DNA of 64,000 bases from Amycolatopsis sp. WQ 127309 (GCF_023023025.1 NZ_CP095481.1:9499001-9563000); one strand, 5' to 3'. Positions 32,787-41,365 are shown, numbered from the stretch's first letter. Notes: generated from the sequence alone by a model not told the origin. Translations and numbers: made by a program.

Positions 32787-33831
32787 GAGCGTGCTCCTTC
32801 GGCTGCTCGGACATGGACGTGACGATCGCGGTGACGGCGCTGGGCTGGCCCTGCGGCCCGCGGGTGAACAGGCCGCCCAGCACGGCGTCGACCGCGGCGT
32901 ACTCCGGATCGGCCAGCCGCACCCGCCGCGCCTTGCCGAGGTTCCAGAACGGCGTGCGCGGGTCGAGGTGGTGTTCCAGGTGGTAGTTGTCGTTGTGGAT
33001 GCCGGTGAGGAACTTCTCCCAGCCGCGGCTCTTGCGGTTGCGCGTCATGTGCAGGTCGACGCGGGAGTCCCGGACGAGCGGGGTGTGCTCGGACAGCTCG
33101 ATGTACCAGCCCAGGATCTGGAAGCTCGTCAGGTAGGGCACGAACCAGAACAGCAGCAGCTCCAGCATCCAGCCCTGTGACCAGCACACGCCGGCGACGA
33201 CGGCCCAGAACGCCCAGAACCCGATGCGGTCGAGCGCCCGCTTGCGGGGCTGGACCGGCGAGGATTCCTGGACCCGGCCCGCCCGCAGCACCCGGTACCG
33301 GTTGCGCACCAGGTACCGCAGGTAGGCCCAGGTCTGCGTGCCGAACAGCGGCATCAGCACCACCCGGCGGACGTAGGCCCGCGGCGACGCGGCCCGGTAG
33401 GCCCCCTGCTCGATGAAGAACCGCAGATCCGGGTCCTGGTCCGGATCGCCCAGCCGCGGGTGGTGGGTGAACACGTGCGAAACCTTGTAGGCGTAGTGCT
33501 GCTGGAAGATCGGGTACGCCGTGAGCACGGTGCCGAGCAGCATCCGCACCCGGTGGTCGGCCGCGCCGACGCCGTGGGCGCAGTCGTGCAGGATCGTGGA
33601 CAGCCCCCGCTGGCGGGCGCCGATGACCAGCGCCGCCAGCGGGTAGCACCACCACGACACCGCGACGCACAGCCACACGCACGCCGCGATCCAGCAGGCG
33701 TCCTCCAGCCACGCCAGTCCGGCGTGCCAGTTGTCGCTGCGGTTGAGGGGTTTCATCTCCGCCCGGACTTCACCGGGGAAGCGGTGCGACCGATAGCGCT
33801 TTCCGTCGTAGGCCCATTCGGTGTCCGACAC
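32773..33831 (-). CDS. Membrane fatty-acid desaturase/hydroxylase-like di-iron enzyme
   Basis: Protein of 352 residues with membrane spans around three histidine clusters: HDCAHG, HVFTHH and HNDNYHLEHHLDPR. These ligate the di-iron centre of the FADS superfamily, which uses O2 and an electron donor to desaturate or hydroxylate acyl chains or other lipophilic substrates. It overlaps the sulfhydrylase by 14 nt and is read from a GTG with GGGAGAAAC upstream. In this operon a substrate other than membrane lipid is likely. Related enzymes in clusters act on amino-acid or acyl-carrier intermediates, but nothing in the sequence proves this. Confidence 0.9.
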   Translation of the reverse strand: MSDTEWAYDGKRYRSHRFPGEVRAEMKPLNRSDNWHAGLAWLEDACWIAACVWLCVAVSWWCYPLAALVIGARQRGLSTILHDCAHGVGAADHRVRMLLGTVLTAYPIFQQHYAYKVSHVFTHHPRLGDPDQDPDLRFFIEQGAYRAASPRAYVRRVVLMPLFGTQTWAYLRYLVRNRYRVLRAGRVQESSPVQPRKRALDRIGFWAFWAVVAGVCWSQGWMLELLLFWFVPYLTSFQILGWYIELSEHTPLVRDSRVDLHMTRNRKSRGWEKFLTGIHNDNYHLEHHLDPRTPFWNLGKARRVRLADPEYAAVDAVLGGLFTRGPQGQPSAVTAIVTSMSEQPKEHAHAGQ

Positions 33832-33853
33832 GCGTTTCTCCCTGGAGTCGTGA

Positions 33854-34855
33854 TCAGACGAGGGCCGTCAGCGGCACGCCGATGAAGGTCGGGTCGAAGC
33901 GGCTGACGCCGTCGAGCACCTCGTCGATCTTGGTCATCACGGCGTCCTCGAGCACGACGTCGACGGCCTTGAGGTTGTCCGTGAGCTGCTCGGGGCGCGA
34001 GGCACCGGTGATCGCGGACGTGACGTTGGGGTTCTGCAGCACCCAGGCGAGGGCCAGCTGGGCCATGGTCAGGCCGAGCTCCTCGGCGACCGGGCGCAGC
34101 TCCTGCACCTTGCGGAGCACGTCGTCCTGCAGCCAGCGGACCATGTAGCCGCTGCCCTCGCCGTCGGTGGCGCGGGAGCCCTCGGGCGGGCGCTGACCGG
34201 GCAGGTACTTGCCGGTGAGCACGCCCTGGGCCATCGGCGACCAGACGAGCTGGCCCATACCCTCGCGCTCGCAGGCCGGGATGACCTGGGCTTCGATGAC
34301 CCGCCACAGCATCGAGTACTGCGTCTGGCTGCCGATCAGCGGGACACGCAGCTCGCGGGCCAGCGCGGCGGCGCGGGTGATCTGGTCGGCGGTCCACTCC
34401 GAGACCCCGACGTAGAGGACCTTGCCCTGGCGCACCAGGTCGGCGAAGGCCAGCATGGTCTCCTCCAGTTCGACCGTGGGGTCGAACTGGTGGGCCTGGT
34501 AGAGGTCGAGGTAGTCGGTCCCGAGCCGGCGCAGGGAGCCGGTCGCGGACTCCATGATGTGCTTGCGGCCCAGGCCCTGGTCGTTGGGGCCGCCGGGGCC
34601 GGTCGGCCAGTACACCTTGGTGCAGATCTCCAGGCTTTCCCGGCGCCGGCCCGCCAGCGCGCGTCCCAGCACCTCTTCGGCGCGGGTGTTCGCGTACATG
34701 TCGGCGGTGTCGAAAGTGGTGATGCCGGCGTCGAGCGCCGCTTCGACGCATTTCTTCGCTTGTTCTTCCGCCACCTGCGATCCGTGGGTGATCCAATTGC
34801 CGTAGGCGATCCTGCTCAGGGATAGGCCGCTGCGGCCCAGTCGTCGATGTTCCAT
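33854..34855 (-). CDS. Aldo/keto reductase (Kv-beta/YghZ-like)
   Basis: NADPH-dependent oxidoreductase of 333 residues. The catalytic tetrad is visible as Asp and Tyr in DTADMY, Lys in CTKVYW and His in YQAHQFD, with the C-terminal AITGASRPEQLTDNLKA cofactor block. It opens the leftward operon and probably reduces an aldehyde or ketone intermediate. The ATG at 34855 was preferred to a GTG at 34867 because the latter lies directly on the GGAG ribosome-binding site. The upstream region is shared with the divergent ProA-like gene. Confidence 0.92.
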   Translation of the reverse strand: MEHRRLGRSGLSLSRIAYGNWITHGSQVAEEQAKKCVEAALDAGITTFDTADMYANTRAEEVLGRALAGRRRESLEICTKVYWPTGPGGPNDQGLGRKHIMESATGSLRRLGTDYLDLYQAHQFDPTVELEETMLAFADLVRQGKVLYVGVSEWTADQITRAAALARELRVPLIGSQTQYSMLWRVIEAQVIPACEREGMGQLVWSPMAQGVLTGKYLPGQRPPEGSRATDGEGSGYMVRWLQDDVLRKVQELRPVAEELGLTMAQLALAWVLQNPNVTSAITGASRPEQLTDNLKAVDVVLEDAVMTKIDEVLDGVSRFDPTFIGVPLTALV

Positions 34856-34919
34856 GCCTGAAGACACTCCAAGGAAATTTCCGCGTAGTCAACGTTTAGA
34901 ACCGCGGATCAGGGTGCGG

Positions 34920-34955
34920 TTGATGGGGTCATAGAAACTATTGATGAGCCCATCA
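34920..34955. promoter_or_regulatory. Tandem inverted-repeat sites between the two divergent operons
   Basis: TTGATG recurs at 34920-34925 and 34941-34946, 21 bp apart, i.e. on one face of the helix two turns apart. The second is followed after 4 nt by CATCA, giving the perfect repeat TGATG-N4-CATCA (34942-34955); the first is followed after 4 nt by CATAG. Between them lies ATAG-AAA-CTAT. This is a plausible paired binding site controlling both operons. The LysR protein encoded at 49440-50363 is a candidate ligand-responsive binder. Confidence 0.5.
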
Positions 34956-35080
34956 GCTGGGCCATGATCACATTTGCCCCGATCATTTCCCGGTGGGAGC
35001 GTGAGTCATCTACCGGGGGAAATCATCGGAATCGCCGCGGAGTCACCGCGGCTGGAATCCGGTTCGAGGTCGGGAGAACA

Positions 35081-36346
35081 ATGGTAGACAAGATCGTGAG
35101 CGCCGCACGTGCGGCGACCGTGGCGGCCCCGCCGCTGGGCACCGAACCCTACGACCGTTTCTGCACCGGGCTGGCCGCCCGGCTCACCTCGGCGTGGCCG
35201 CGGATCCGCGCGGAGAACGACGCCGACGTCGGCCGAGCTCAAGAGCAGGGCCTACCCGACGTGCTCGTCGACCGGCTCCGGCTGACCGAGGAGCACCTGG
35301 CCGACCTGGTGAGCTTGACGTCGACGGTCGCCGAAGAAATGCGCGAGCTGACCACCCGCCCGCCGGGCACCCCGATCGGCGACTGGGGCACCCGGCACCG
35401 CGTGCCGCGGCCGCTGGGCGTGGTGCTGATGATCTTCGAGGCCCGCCCCACCGTCACCGTCGAGGGCGCGCTGCTCAACGTCGCGGCCGGCAACGCGGTG
35501 ATCCTGCGCGGTGGCAAGGAGATCGCGCGGACCAACGCCGCGCTCGGCGCCGCCGTCACCGCCGCGCTGGAGGACGCCGAGCTGCCGACGGGCCTGGTCA
35601 CCGTGCTGGACGACCCCAGCCGCGCGCTGATGAAGGAACTGCTGCGCCGGCCCGACGAGATCGACGTGCTCATCCCCCGCGGCAGCCCGTCGCTCGTCGA
35701 CTACTGCCACAACGCGGGCACCATCCCGGTGCTGGCCAGCGGCGGCGGGGTCAACCACCTCTACGTGCACTCGAGCGCCGAGCTGGACCAGGCGGTCGCG
35801 ATCGCGCTGGACAGCAAGCTGCCCGCCCCGGCGGGGTGCACCTCCCTGGAGATCGCGCTGGTCGACCGGCCGGTGGCCGACGAGTTCGTGGCGGCGCTGC
35901 TCGACGGCGCCCGCCGCGACGGCCGGCCGCTGACCCTGCGGGTCGGCGAAGGGATCCGGCAGCCGGAGACGACCGGGCAGTGGCGGGCGGAAGCCCTCGG
36001 CGAGCACGACCTGGGCCGGGAGTTCCTCGACAGCACGATCGGCGTGGTGGCGGTGGACTCCCCGGACGAAGCCGTGGAGTTCATCCAGCGGTACGGCTCC
36101 GGGCACAGCGAAGCGATCGCCGCCACCGACCCGGAGGTCACCGGCGCGTTCACCGACCGGGTGGACGCGGCCACCATCGTCGTCAACGGGTCCTTGCGGC
36201 TCAACGACGGTCCCACGCTGGAGCTGGGCTCGGAGATCGCGATCAGCACCAGCAGGCTGCACGCCCGCGGGCCGATCACCTTGGCCGCGCTGGTGAACTA
36301 CAGCTGGGTGGTCGAGGCCAACGGCCGGCTGCGCGAGGCGAACTGA
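35081..36346 (+). CDS. Glutamate-5-semialdehyde dehydrogenase-like protein (ProA family)
   Basis: NADP-dependent acyl-phosphate reductase family of aldehyde dehydrogenase fold, 421 residues, close to the E. coli length. The catalytic Cys253 sits in PAPAGCTSLEIALV, aligned with the ProA Cys. VILRGGKEIARTN and the GSGHSEAIAATDPE and GPITLAALVNYSWVVEANGRLRE blocks are present. In proline synthesis it reduces glutamyl-5-phosphate; here no proB is nearby and it leads a carrier-protein operon. It may instead act on a cluster-specific acyl phosphate or aldehyde. The ATG follows CGGGAGAACA; 39 extra in-frame codons upstream have no ribosome-binding support. Confidence 0.88.
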   Translation: MVDKIVSAARAATVAAPPLGTEPYDRFCTGLAARLTSAWPRIRAENDADVGRAQEQGLPDVLVDRLRLTEEHLADLVSLTSTVAEEMRELTTRPPGTPIGDWGTRHRVPRPLGVVLMIFEARPTVTVEGALLNVAAGNAVILRGGKEIARTNAALGAAVTAALEDAELPTGLVTVLDDPSRALMKELLRRPDEIDVLIPRGSPSLVDYCHNAGTIPVLASGGGVNHLYVHSSAELDQAVAIALDSKLPAPAGCTSLEIALVDRPVADEFVAALLDGARRDGRPLTLRVGEGIRQPETTGQWRAEALGEHDLGREFLDSTIGVVAVDSPDEAVEFIQRYGSGHSEAIAATDPEVTGAFTDRVDAATIVVNGSLRLNDGPTLELGSEIAISTSRLHARGPITLAALVNYSWVVEANGRLREAN

Positions 36347-37074
36347 TGACCGCCCCCGCAAAGCCCCCGCTGCTGCTCCCGCTGAGCCGGCGGCCGCAGG
36401 CCTCGCAGGCGGTGCTCGTGCACCCCGGCGGTGGCGGCCTGAGCCCGTACACCCCGCTGGCCGTGCGGCTGGCCCGCCGCGGCGGGGTGAGCGGGATCCG
36501 CGCCAGCGGCCTGTTCGAAGGCGAGCGGCCCGACGAGGACGTCGACGCGATGGCGCGGCGGTACCTGCGGCTGCTGGACACCCTGCCGCGGCGCCCGGAA
36601 CTGCTGGTGGGCTGGTCCATGGGCGGCGTCCTCGCCTGGGAGCTGGGCGCGCGGCTCGCCGAGACCGGCCCGGCCCCCGCCGTGGTGATGATCGACAGCT
36701 TCACCCGCCGGGACGAGTTCGGCACCGCGACCCAGCGCGACGACGTCGTCGAGCGGATCATGCGCTCGGTCCACGCCAAGGTCGCTCCCCGCGACCAGCC
36801 GTCGGCCGAAACCACCGCCCACGCCCACGTCACCGCGTCGGGCCGGCACCGGGTGACCAGCACCCACCCCGGCCCCGCGCTGCTGATGGCGTGCGACGGG
36901 CCGAACCGCTGCACCCAGATCGAGAACTGGACCCGGCTGTCCGGGCGGCTGCGCGTGCGCGAACTGCACTGCGGTCACTTCGACGTGTTCGGCCGGAAAG
37001 CCCTGCCCGCCGTGCTGGGCCACCTCGACGAGTTCCTCGCCCGGAACGACGCCGACCTGGCCCGTACGGCCTGA
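36346..37074 (+). CDS. Type II thioesterase/alpha-beta hydrolase
   Basis: Protein of 242 residues with the nucleophile elbow GWSMGG, the opening HPGGGGLSPYTPLA typical of PKS/NRPS thioesterases and the catalytic His in LHCGHFDVF. Such enzymes hydrolyse stalled or wrong acyl groups from carrier proteins or release products. The start ATG shares one base with the stop of the ProA-like gene (TGATG), so translation is coupled. The next ACP gene follows after 47 bp. It probably edits or unloads one of the carrier proteins in this operon. Confidence 0.9.
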   Translation: MTAPAKPPLLLPLSRRPQASQAVLVHPGGGGLSPYTPLAVRLARRGGVSGIRASGLFEGERPDEDVDAMARRYLRLLDTLPRRPELLVGWSMGGVLAWELGARLAETGPAPAVVMIDSFTRRDEFGTATQRDDVVERIMRSVHAKVAPRDQPSAETTAHAHVTASGRHRVTSTHPGPALLMACDGPNRCTQIENWTRLSGRLRVRELHCGHFDVFGRKALPAVLGHLDEFLARNDADLARTA

Positions 37075-37121
37075 ACTTCCCTGCGAAAACCCGATCCCCG
37101 AAATGCCTGGGAGGGCAAAAG

Positions 37122-37409
37122 ATGACAACCGGACCAGACCACACGACGGTCTCCGACTCCGTCAAGCGCGTGGTGATCGCCGAATCCCGGCTTTCACTGG
37201 CGCCGGAGGAGATCCAGGACAACGAGCCGCTCAGCGGCGACCTGCTGCGCATCAACTCGATGGGTTTCGTCGGGATGCTGGTGCAGCTGGAGGACACCCT
37301 CGACGTGACACTGCCCGACGACCTGTTCGTCGGCCGCACCTTCAAGACGGTCAACGACCTCGTCGAGGTCGTCGCCGAAGGCGCCCGCGAGACGGAGGTG
37401 CAGCGATGA
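37122..37409 (+). CDS. Acyl carrier protein
   Basis: Carrier protein of 95 residues. The phosphopantetheine attachment Ser46 lies in RINSMGFV, where Asn replaces the usual Asp of the DSL/DSM motif. The helix-2 sequence GFVGMLVQLEDTLDVTLPDD matches free-standing ACPs. GGGAGGGCAAAAG precedes the ATG. It is followed by a 4-nt overlap with the TrpB2-like gene, which hints that this PLP enzyme or its product works with the carrier. Confidence 0.9.
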   Translation: MTTGPDHTTVSDSVKRVVIAESRLSLAPEEIQDNEPLSGDLLRINSMGFVGMLVQLEDTLDVTLPDDLFVGRTFKTVNDLVEVVAEGARETEVQR

Positions 37410-38770
37410 GCACCGTCGCGATGCCGACCAGCTGGCGCAGCGTGCTGCCGCACCTGGACGAGCCGCTGCCGCCCGACCGCAGCCCGGAGGCCACCGCCGG
37501 CAGCTCGGACGCCGGGGTCTCGGTGAACCTGCCGTTCGCGCTGGTGCGCCAGTCCGCACCGGGCCGCGAGTTCTGGGACATCCCCGCCGAGGTGCTCGAC
37601 GCCTACCGCACCTTCCGACCCACCCAGCTGTGGCGGGCCCGCCGGTTCGAGGAGGCCGTCGGCGCGCGGGTGCCGATCTACGTCAAGTACGAGGGCGGCA
37701 ACATCTCCGGCAGCCACAAGCTGAACACCGCACTCGCGCAGGCCTACTACTACGCCAAGGCCGGCGTGAAGGAACTGGTCACCGGGACCGGGGCCGGGCA
37801 GTGGGGCACCGCGCTCGCCGCCGCCTGCTCGATCTTCGGGCTGCGCTGCCGGGTGTTCATGGTCGGCACGAGCCTGCAGAAGAAGCCCTACCGGGGCACG
37901 TTGATGCGGACCCTCGGCGCCACCGTGCACGCCAGCCCGAGCGACCTGACCGAGGTCGCCGCCCGCGCCGGCGGCGGGTTCAACAGCCTCGCGCTGGCCA
38001 TCGGCGAAGCCGTCGAATACGCCGGGCGCACCGAAGGGGCCGCGTTCTGCATCGGCAGCGGCGAAACCTACAGCATCCTGCACCAGTCCGTGATCGGGCT
38101 GGAGGCCATCGAGCAGCTCGCCGAGCTGGAGGCCGAAGTGGACAGTGTCGTCGGCTGCGTCGGCGCCGGCTCGAACTTCGGCGGGCTCGCCCTGCCGTTC
38201 TTCGCCGAGGCCGCCGCGACCGGGGCGGAGTGCCCGCGGCTGGTCGCCGCGGAGTCCAGCACCACCCCGAAGCTCACCCGCGGCGTCTACGCCTACGACA
38301 AGACCGACGCCACCGGGGTCAGCCCGATGGAGGCGATGTACACGATCGGCAGCTCCTACCCGATCCCGGACTCGCACTCGGCCGGCCTGCGCTTCCACGG
38401 CGCGGCGAAGGTCCTGTCCGCCATGCGGCACCAGGACCAGATCACCGCCCGGGCCGTCGGCCAGGTCGAAGCGCTGGAGGCCGGTCAGGTCTTCACCCGC
38501 ACGGAGATGGTGCTCCCCGCACCGGAGTCCGGCCACGCGCTGGCCGTCGCCGCGCGCCTGGCTTCGGGTCGCGACGACGAGGAGCGGCCCACCCGCGGCG
38601 TGGTCGCCTGCGTGAGCGGGCACGGCTACCTCGACCTGTCCGCCTACCAGCAGCTGATGGACGGCGAGCTGAGCAACGAGCCGCCCGTGGAGCAGTCGCT
38701 CCTGGCGGCGATGGACCAGCTGCAGCCGGTCCAGGGCCTCGCGATCGCCGGGAGTGGTCATGCCGTCTGA
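37406..38770 (+). CDS. Tryptophan synthase beta-like PLP enzyme (TrpB2 type)
   Basis: Fold-type II PLP enzyme of 454 residues. The PLP Lys105 lies in NISGSHKLNTALAQ, the counterpart of the TrpB GAHKIN motif; GTGAGQWGTALA, GAGSNFGG and SGHGYLDL also fit the TrpB2 branch. TrpB enzymes beta-replace serine or phosphoserine; TrpB2 members lack the normal TrpA partner contacts and have varied substrates. There is no trpA, trpC or other trp gene here, so synthesis of a non-standard amino acid, or beta-elimination, is more likely than tryptophan supply. Start ATG in ATGA overlap with the ACP stop, GGAGG upstream. Confidence 0.87.
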   Translation: MSTVAMPTSWRSVLPHLDEPLPPDRSPEATAGSSDAGVSVNLPFALVRQSAPGREFWDIPAEVLDAYRTFRPTQLWRARRFEEAVGARVPIYVKYEGGNISGSHKLNTALAQAYYYAKAGVKELVTGTGAGQWGTALAAACSIFGLRCRVFMVGTSLQKKPYRGTLMRTLGATVHASPSDLTEVAARAGGGFNSLALAIGEAVEYAGRTEGAAFCIGSGETYSILHQSVIGLEAIEQLAELEAEVDSVVGCVGAGSNFGGLALPFFAEAAATGAECPRLVAAESSTTPKLTRGVYAYDKTDATGVSPMEAMYTIGSSYPIPDSHSAGLRFHGAAKVLSAMRHQDQITARAVGQVEALEAGQVFTRTEMVLPAPESGHALAVAARLASGRDDEERPTRGVVACVSGHGYLDLSAYQQLMDGELSNEPPVEQSLLAAMDQLQPVQGLAIAGSGHAV

Positions 38771-39866
38771 GCCGCTGGACCACCGCCTCTTCGACTGCGT
38801 CCAGGTGAACCTGGCCGAGCTCGCCGACCGCCTCCACGGCGACGGCACGCACCTCGCGCTGGGCCGGGTCCTGCGCTTCTGGCCCCGGCCGGGCGCGGAC
38901 GGCCTGCCCACCGTCGAGCCGCGGGTCGACGCGCACGTGACCGAATCCGCCACCCTGCTGGGCATGCGCGTCACCCGGCGCGAGCGGGTCGCCGGCGCGG
39001 ACGGCCTCGCACCGGGCCCCGGCTGTTACGTCGTGGCCGACGCCTACCACCTGCCCTGGGTGCCCTACTTCCACGAGCAGCACCTGGAGCACAGCTTCCT
39101 GGTCGAGCCGGCCGAGGACGGCGTCACCGTCGTGGACGGCTACCACAACGACACCCAGTGGGGCGCGGCCCGGCCGGGCCGCTGGATGCTCGGCCACGCG
39201 GAGTTCGCCGAAGCGCTCCCCGAGGGCGCGCTGACCTTCGACCTCGTCGCCGACGGCTCCGCCACCGAGCGCACGCCGCTGGTGGAACTGGCCGACGCCG
39301 GCTCGTTCGTGGCGACCTACGCCGATCACCCCGACCGGGTCCGGGCGTTGCGGGGCCTGACGTTGCAGACCTGGCTGCTCACCCGCAGCCGCCGCCTGCA
39401 CGCCGCGGCCATGGAGCTGGACACCGACGCGGTGCGGGCGCACCTGGCGGAGTGGGACGCGCTGGCCAAGCAGGTCTACCTGGCGAGCCGCCGGGTGTCC
39501 GCGGGCCGTGAGGAGCCGCGTGCGCTGTTCCCGCGCCTCGCCGAGTGCCTCGCCGCGGACCACACCGCGTTCGGCGGCATCGTCGAGACCACCGCGACGT
39601 CCACAGTGGACACCGCCGAGGTCCCGGTGCAGGTCCGCGAGTCCGTCACCTCGGTGATCGGGACCGTGCTGGGCACCGAACCCCCCGCCGGCGCCGGCGC
39701 GCTCGGCGAGATCCCCGGCTTCAGCTCGTTCCGGATGATGGAGATCGTCGAGCGGATCGAAAGCGACCTCGGCGTCGAGTTCGCCGCCGAGGACCTGGTC
39801 CCGGAAAAGCTCACCCACGTCGACGGCCTCTGCCGCGCCGTCCTGGCCGCAGGAGGAACACGATGA
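38760..39866 (+). CDS. BtrH-like cysteine acyltransferase fused to a C-terminal carrier-protein domain
   Basis: Protein of 368 residues. The N-terminal domain (~1-230) has the BtrH_N pattern: Cys13 in FDCVQVNLAELA, VVADAYHLPWVPYFHEQH, a candidate catalytic His near 110 in LEHSFLVE and an Asp in TVVDGYHND. BtrH transfers a gamma-glutamyl-aminoacyl group from an ACP to an amine in butirosin synthesis. The last ~70 residues (~300-368) look like a carrier domain, IPGFSSFRMMEIVERIE, with the attachment Ser near 323 and Ser in place of Asp before it. A transferase with its own carrier is unusual. The ATG at 38760 follows GGGAG and overlaps the upstream gene by 11 nt. Confidence 0.75.
   Translation: MPSEPLDHRLFDCVQVNLAELADRLHGDGTHLALGRVLRFWPRPGADGLPTVEPRVDAHVTESATLLGMRVTRRERVAGADGLAPGPGCYVVADAYHLPWVPYFHEQHLEHSFLVEPAEDGVTVVDGYHNDTQWGAARPGRWMLGHAEFAEALPEGALTFDLVADGSATERTPLVELADAGSFVATYADHPDRVRALRGLTLQTWLLTRSRRLHAAAMELDTDAVRAHLAEWDALAKQVYLASRRVSAGREEPRALFPRLAECLAADHTAFGGIVETTATSTVDTAEVPVQVRESVTSVIGTVLGTEPPAGAGALGEIPGFSSFRMMEIVERIESDLGVEFAAEDLVPEKLTHVDGLCRAVLAAGGTR
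39601..39611. repeat. TCCACWGTGGA palindrome in the BtrH-ACP gene
   Basis: Encodes Ser-Thr-Val-Asp in the linker before the carrier domain. Confidence 0.6.
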
Positions 39867-41365
39867 CCTACTCCCCTCGAGTGCTCCACGAACTGCTCGA
39901 CCACGCCGCCCGGCAGTGGCCGAACCGGACCGCGCTGACCTGCCGGGGCGAGACGACGACCTACGCCGAGCTCGCCGCCGCCGCGCAGCGCGTCGCCGCC
40001 TCGCTCGCCGACCGGGGCGCCCGCCGCGGCGACCGGCTGCTGATCAACGCCCCGGCGAGCACCCTGCTGCCCGCCGTGGTCTTCGGCGCCGCCCGCGCCG
40101 GGGTCGCGTTTTCCCTGCTGCACGAACAGGTCCGCGGCAGCAGCCTCGACCACGTGCTCGCGGACTCCGAGCCGGTGCTGATGGTGACCGGCGACGACGA
40201 GGTGCGGCGCTCGGCCGACGCGGCCGGTGTCCCCGCCGTCTCGGTGGAGGACCTCGCCGCCGGCCCCGGTCACGACGTCGAGCTGCCCGCTCCCCCGCTG
40301 CCGGTGGACGTCGTGTGCCTGATCTACACCTCGGGCACGACCTCGCTGCCCAAGGCCGTCGTCAGCACCCACCAGCAGCTGCTCTTCGCCGTCGGGGCGA
40401 TCACCTCGGTGCTGGAGTACCGCAGCGACGACGTCGTCTACAGCCCGCTGCCGCTGTCCTTCGACTACGGGCTCTACCAGGTGTTCCTGTCCGTCACGGC
40501 GGGCTCGAACCTGACACTGGGCGCGCCCACCGAGGTGGGGCCGTCACTGGTCGGCAACCTGGTGCGCGCCGGCGCGACCGTGCTGCCCGCCGTCCCGGCC
40601 GTCGCCGAGGCGCTCAGCGCGCTGCTGCGGCGCCGCCCGACGCCCGCCCCCGCCCTGCGGCTGCTCACCAACACCGGCGCGGCGATGCCCACCGGCACGC
40701 TGGAAGGCCTGCGCGAAGCCATTCCCGGCCTGCGCGTGCAGCTGATGTTCGGGCTGACCGAGTGCAAGCGCGCCACCATCATGCCGGTGGACGGCGACCT
40801 GGACCGGCCCGGTTCCAGCGGCCGGGCCCTGCCCGGCACGGAGGTCTTCGTCATCGACGACGCCGGCGAGCGGCTGCCCGCCGGCGAGGTCGGCGAGATC
40901 GTCGTGCGCGGCCCGAACGTGATGGCCGGGTACTGGCGCCGTCCGGAGCTCACCGAGCAGAAGTTCCCGCGCGTGGACGGGCTGTTCCCGGAACTGCGCA
41001 CCGGCGACTACGGCCGGCTCGACGACGAGGGCTACCTCTACTTCGACGGCCGCCGCGACGACATCTACAAGGAGCGCGGGTTCCGCGTCAGCGCGACCGA
41101 GGTCGAGGCCGCCGCCCGCCGCGTGCCCGGCGTCCGCGAAGCCGCGGTGCTGGTCCCGAAGGACACCCGCCCGGCCTGGCTGTTCGTCACCGGCGATCTG
41201 GCCGCCGACGGCGTGCTCGACGCGATGCGCACCCGGATCGAGGAGTTCAAGATCCCGGCGACCTGCCGCCTGGTGGACACGCTTCCCCTGACCGGCAACG
41301 GAAAGGTCGACCGCAAGGCGCTGGCTTCGATCGCGGAGGAGGTGTCCAGTGGAGCTGCTCGCTGA
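39863..41365 (+). CDS. AMP-dependent acyl/aminoacyl ligase (ANL superfamily)
   Basis: Adenylating enzyme of 500 residues. Core motifs: A3 IYTSGTTSLPKAVV, A5 MFGLTECKRA, A7/A8 RTGDYGRLDDEGYLYFDGR and the C-terminal lysine motif GNGKVDRKAL. At the A4 position it reads SFDYGLYQVF rather than the FDxS of ordinary alpha-amino-acid domains, so an acid without a standard alpha-amino anchor, or a side-chain carboxylate, may be the substrate. It activates the acid with ATP and loads a carrier protein or CoA. AGGAGG precedes the ATG, and there is a 4-nt ATGA overlap with the BtrH-ACP gene. Confidence 0.9.
   Translation: MTYSPRVLHELLDHAARQWPNRTALTCRGETTTYAELAAAAQRVAASLADRGARRGDRLLINAPASTLLPAVVFGAARAGVAFSLLHEQVRGSSLDHVLADSEPVLMVTGDDEVRRSADAAGVPAVSVEDLAAGPGHDVELPAPPLPVDVVCLIYTSGTTSLPKAVVSTHQQLLFAVGAITSVLEYRSDDVVYSPLPLSFDYGLYQVFLSVTAGSNLTLGAPTEVGPSLVGNLVRAGATVLPAVPAVAEALSALLRRRPTPAPALRLLTNTGAAMPTGTLEGLREAIPGLRVQLMFGLTECKRATIMPVDGDLDRPGSSGRALPGTEVFVIDDAGERLPAGEVGEIVVRGPNVMAGYWRRPELTEQKFPRVDGLFPELRTGDYGRLDDEGYLYFDGRRDDIYKERGFRVSATEVEAAARRVPGVREAAVLVPKDTRPAWLFVTGDLAADGVLDAMRTRIEEFKIPATCRLVDTLPLTGNGKVDRKALASIAEEVSSGAAR

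Noticed and set aside
37406..38770. Tryptophan biosynthesis operon
   Set aside because: Only a TrpB2-like gene is present; no trpA, trpC or attenuator accompanies it.
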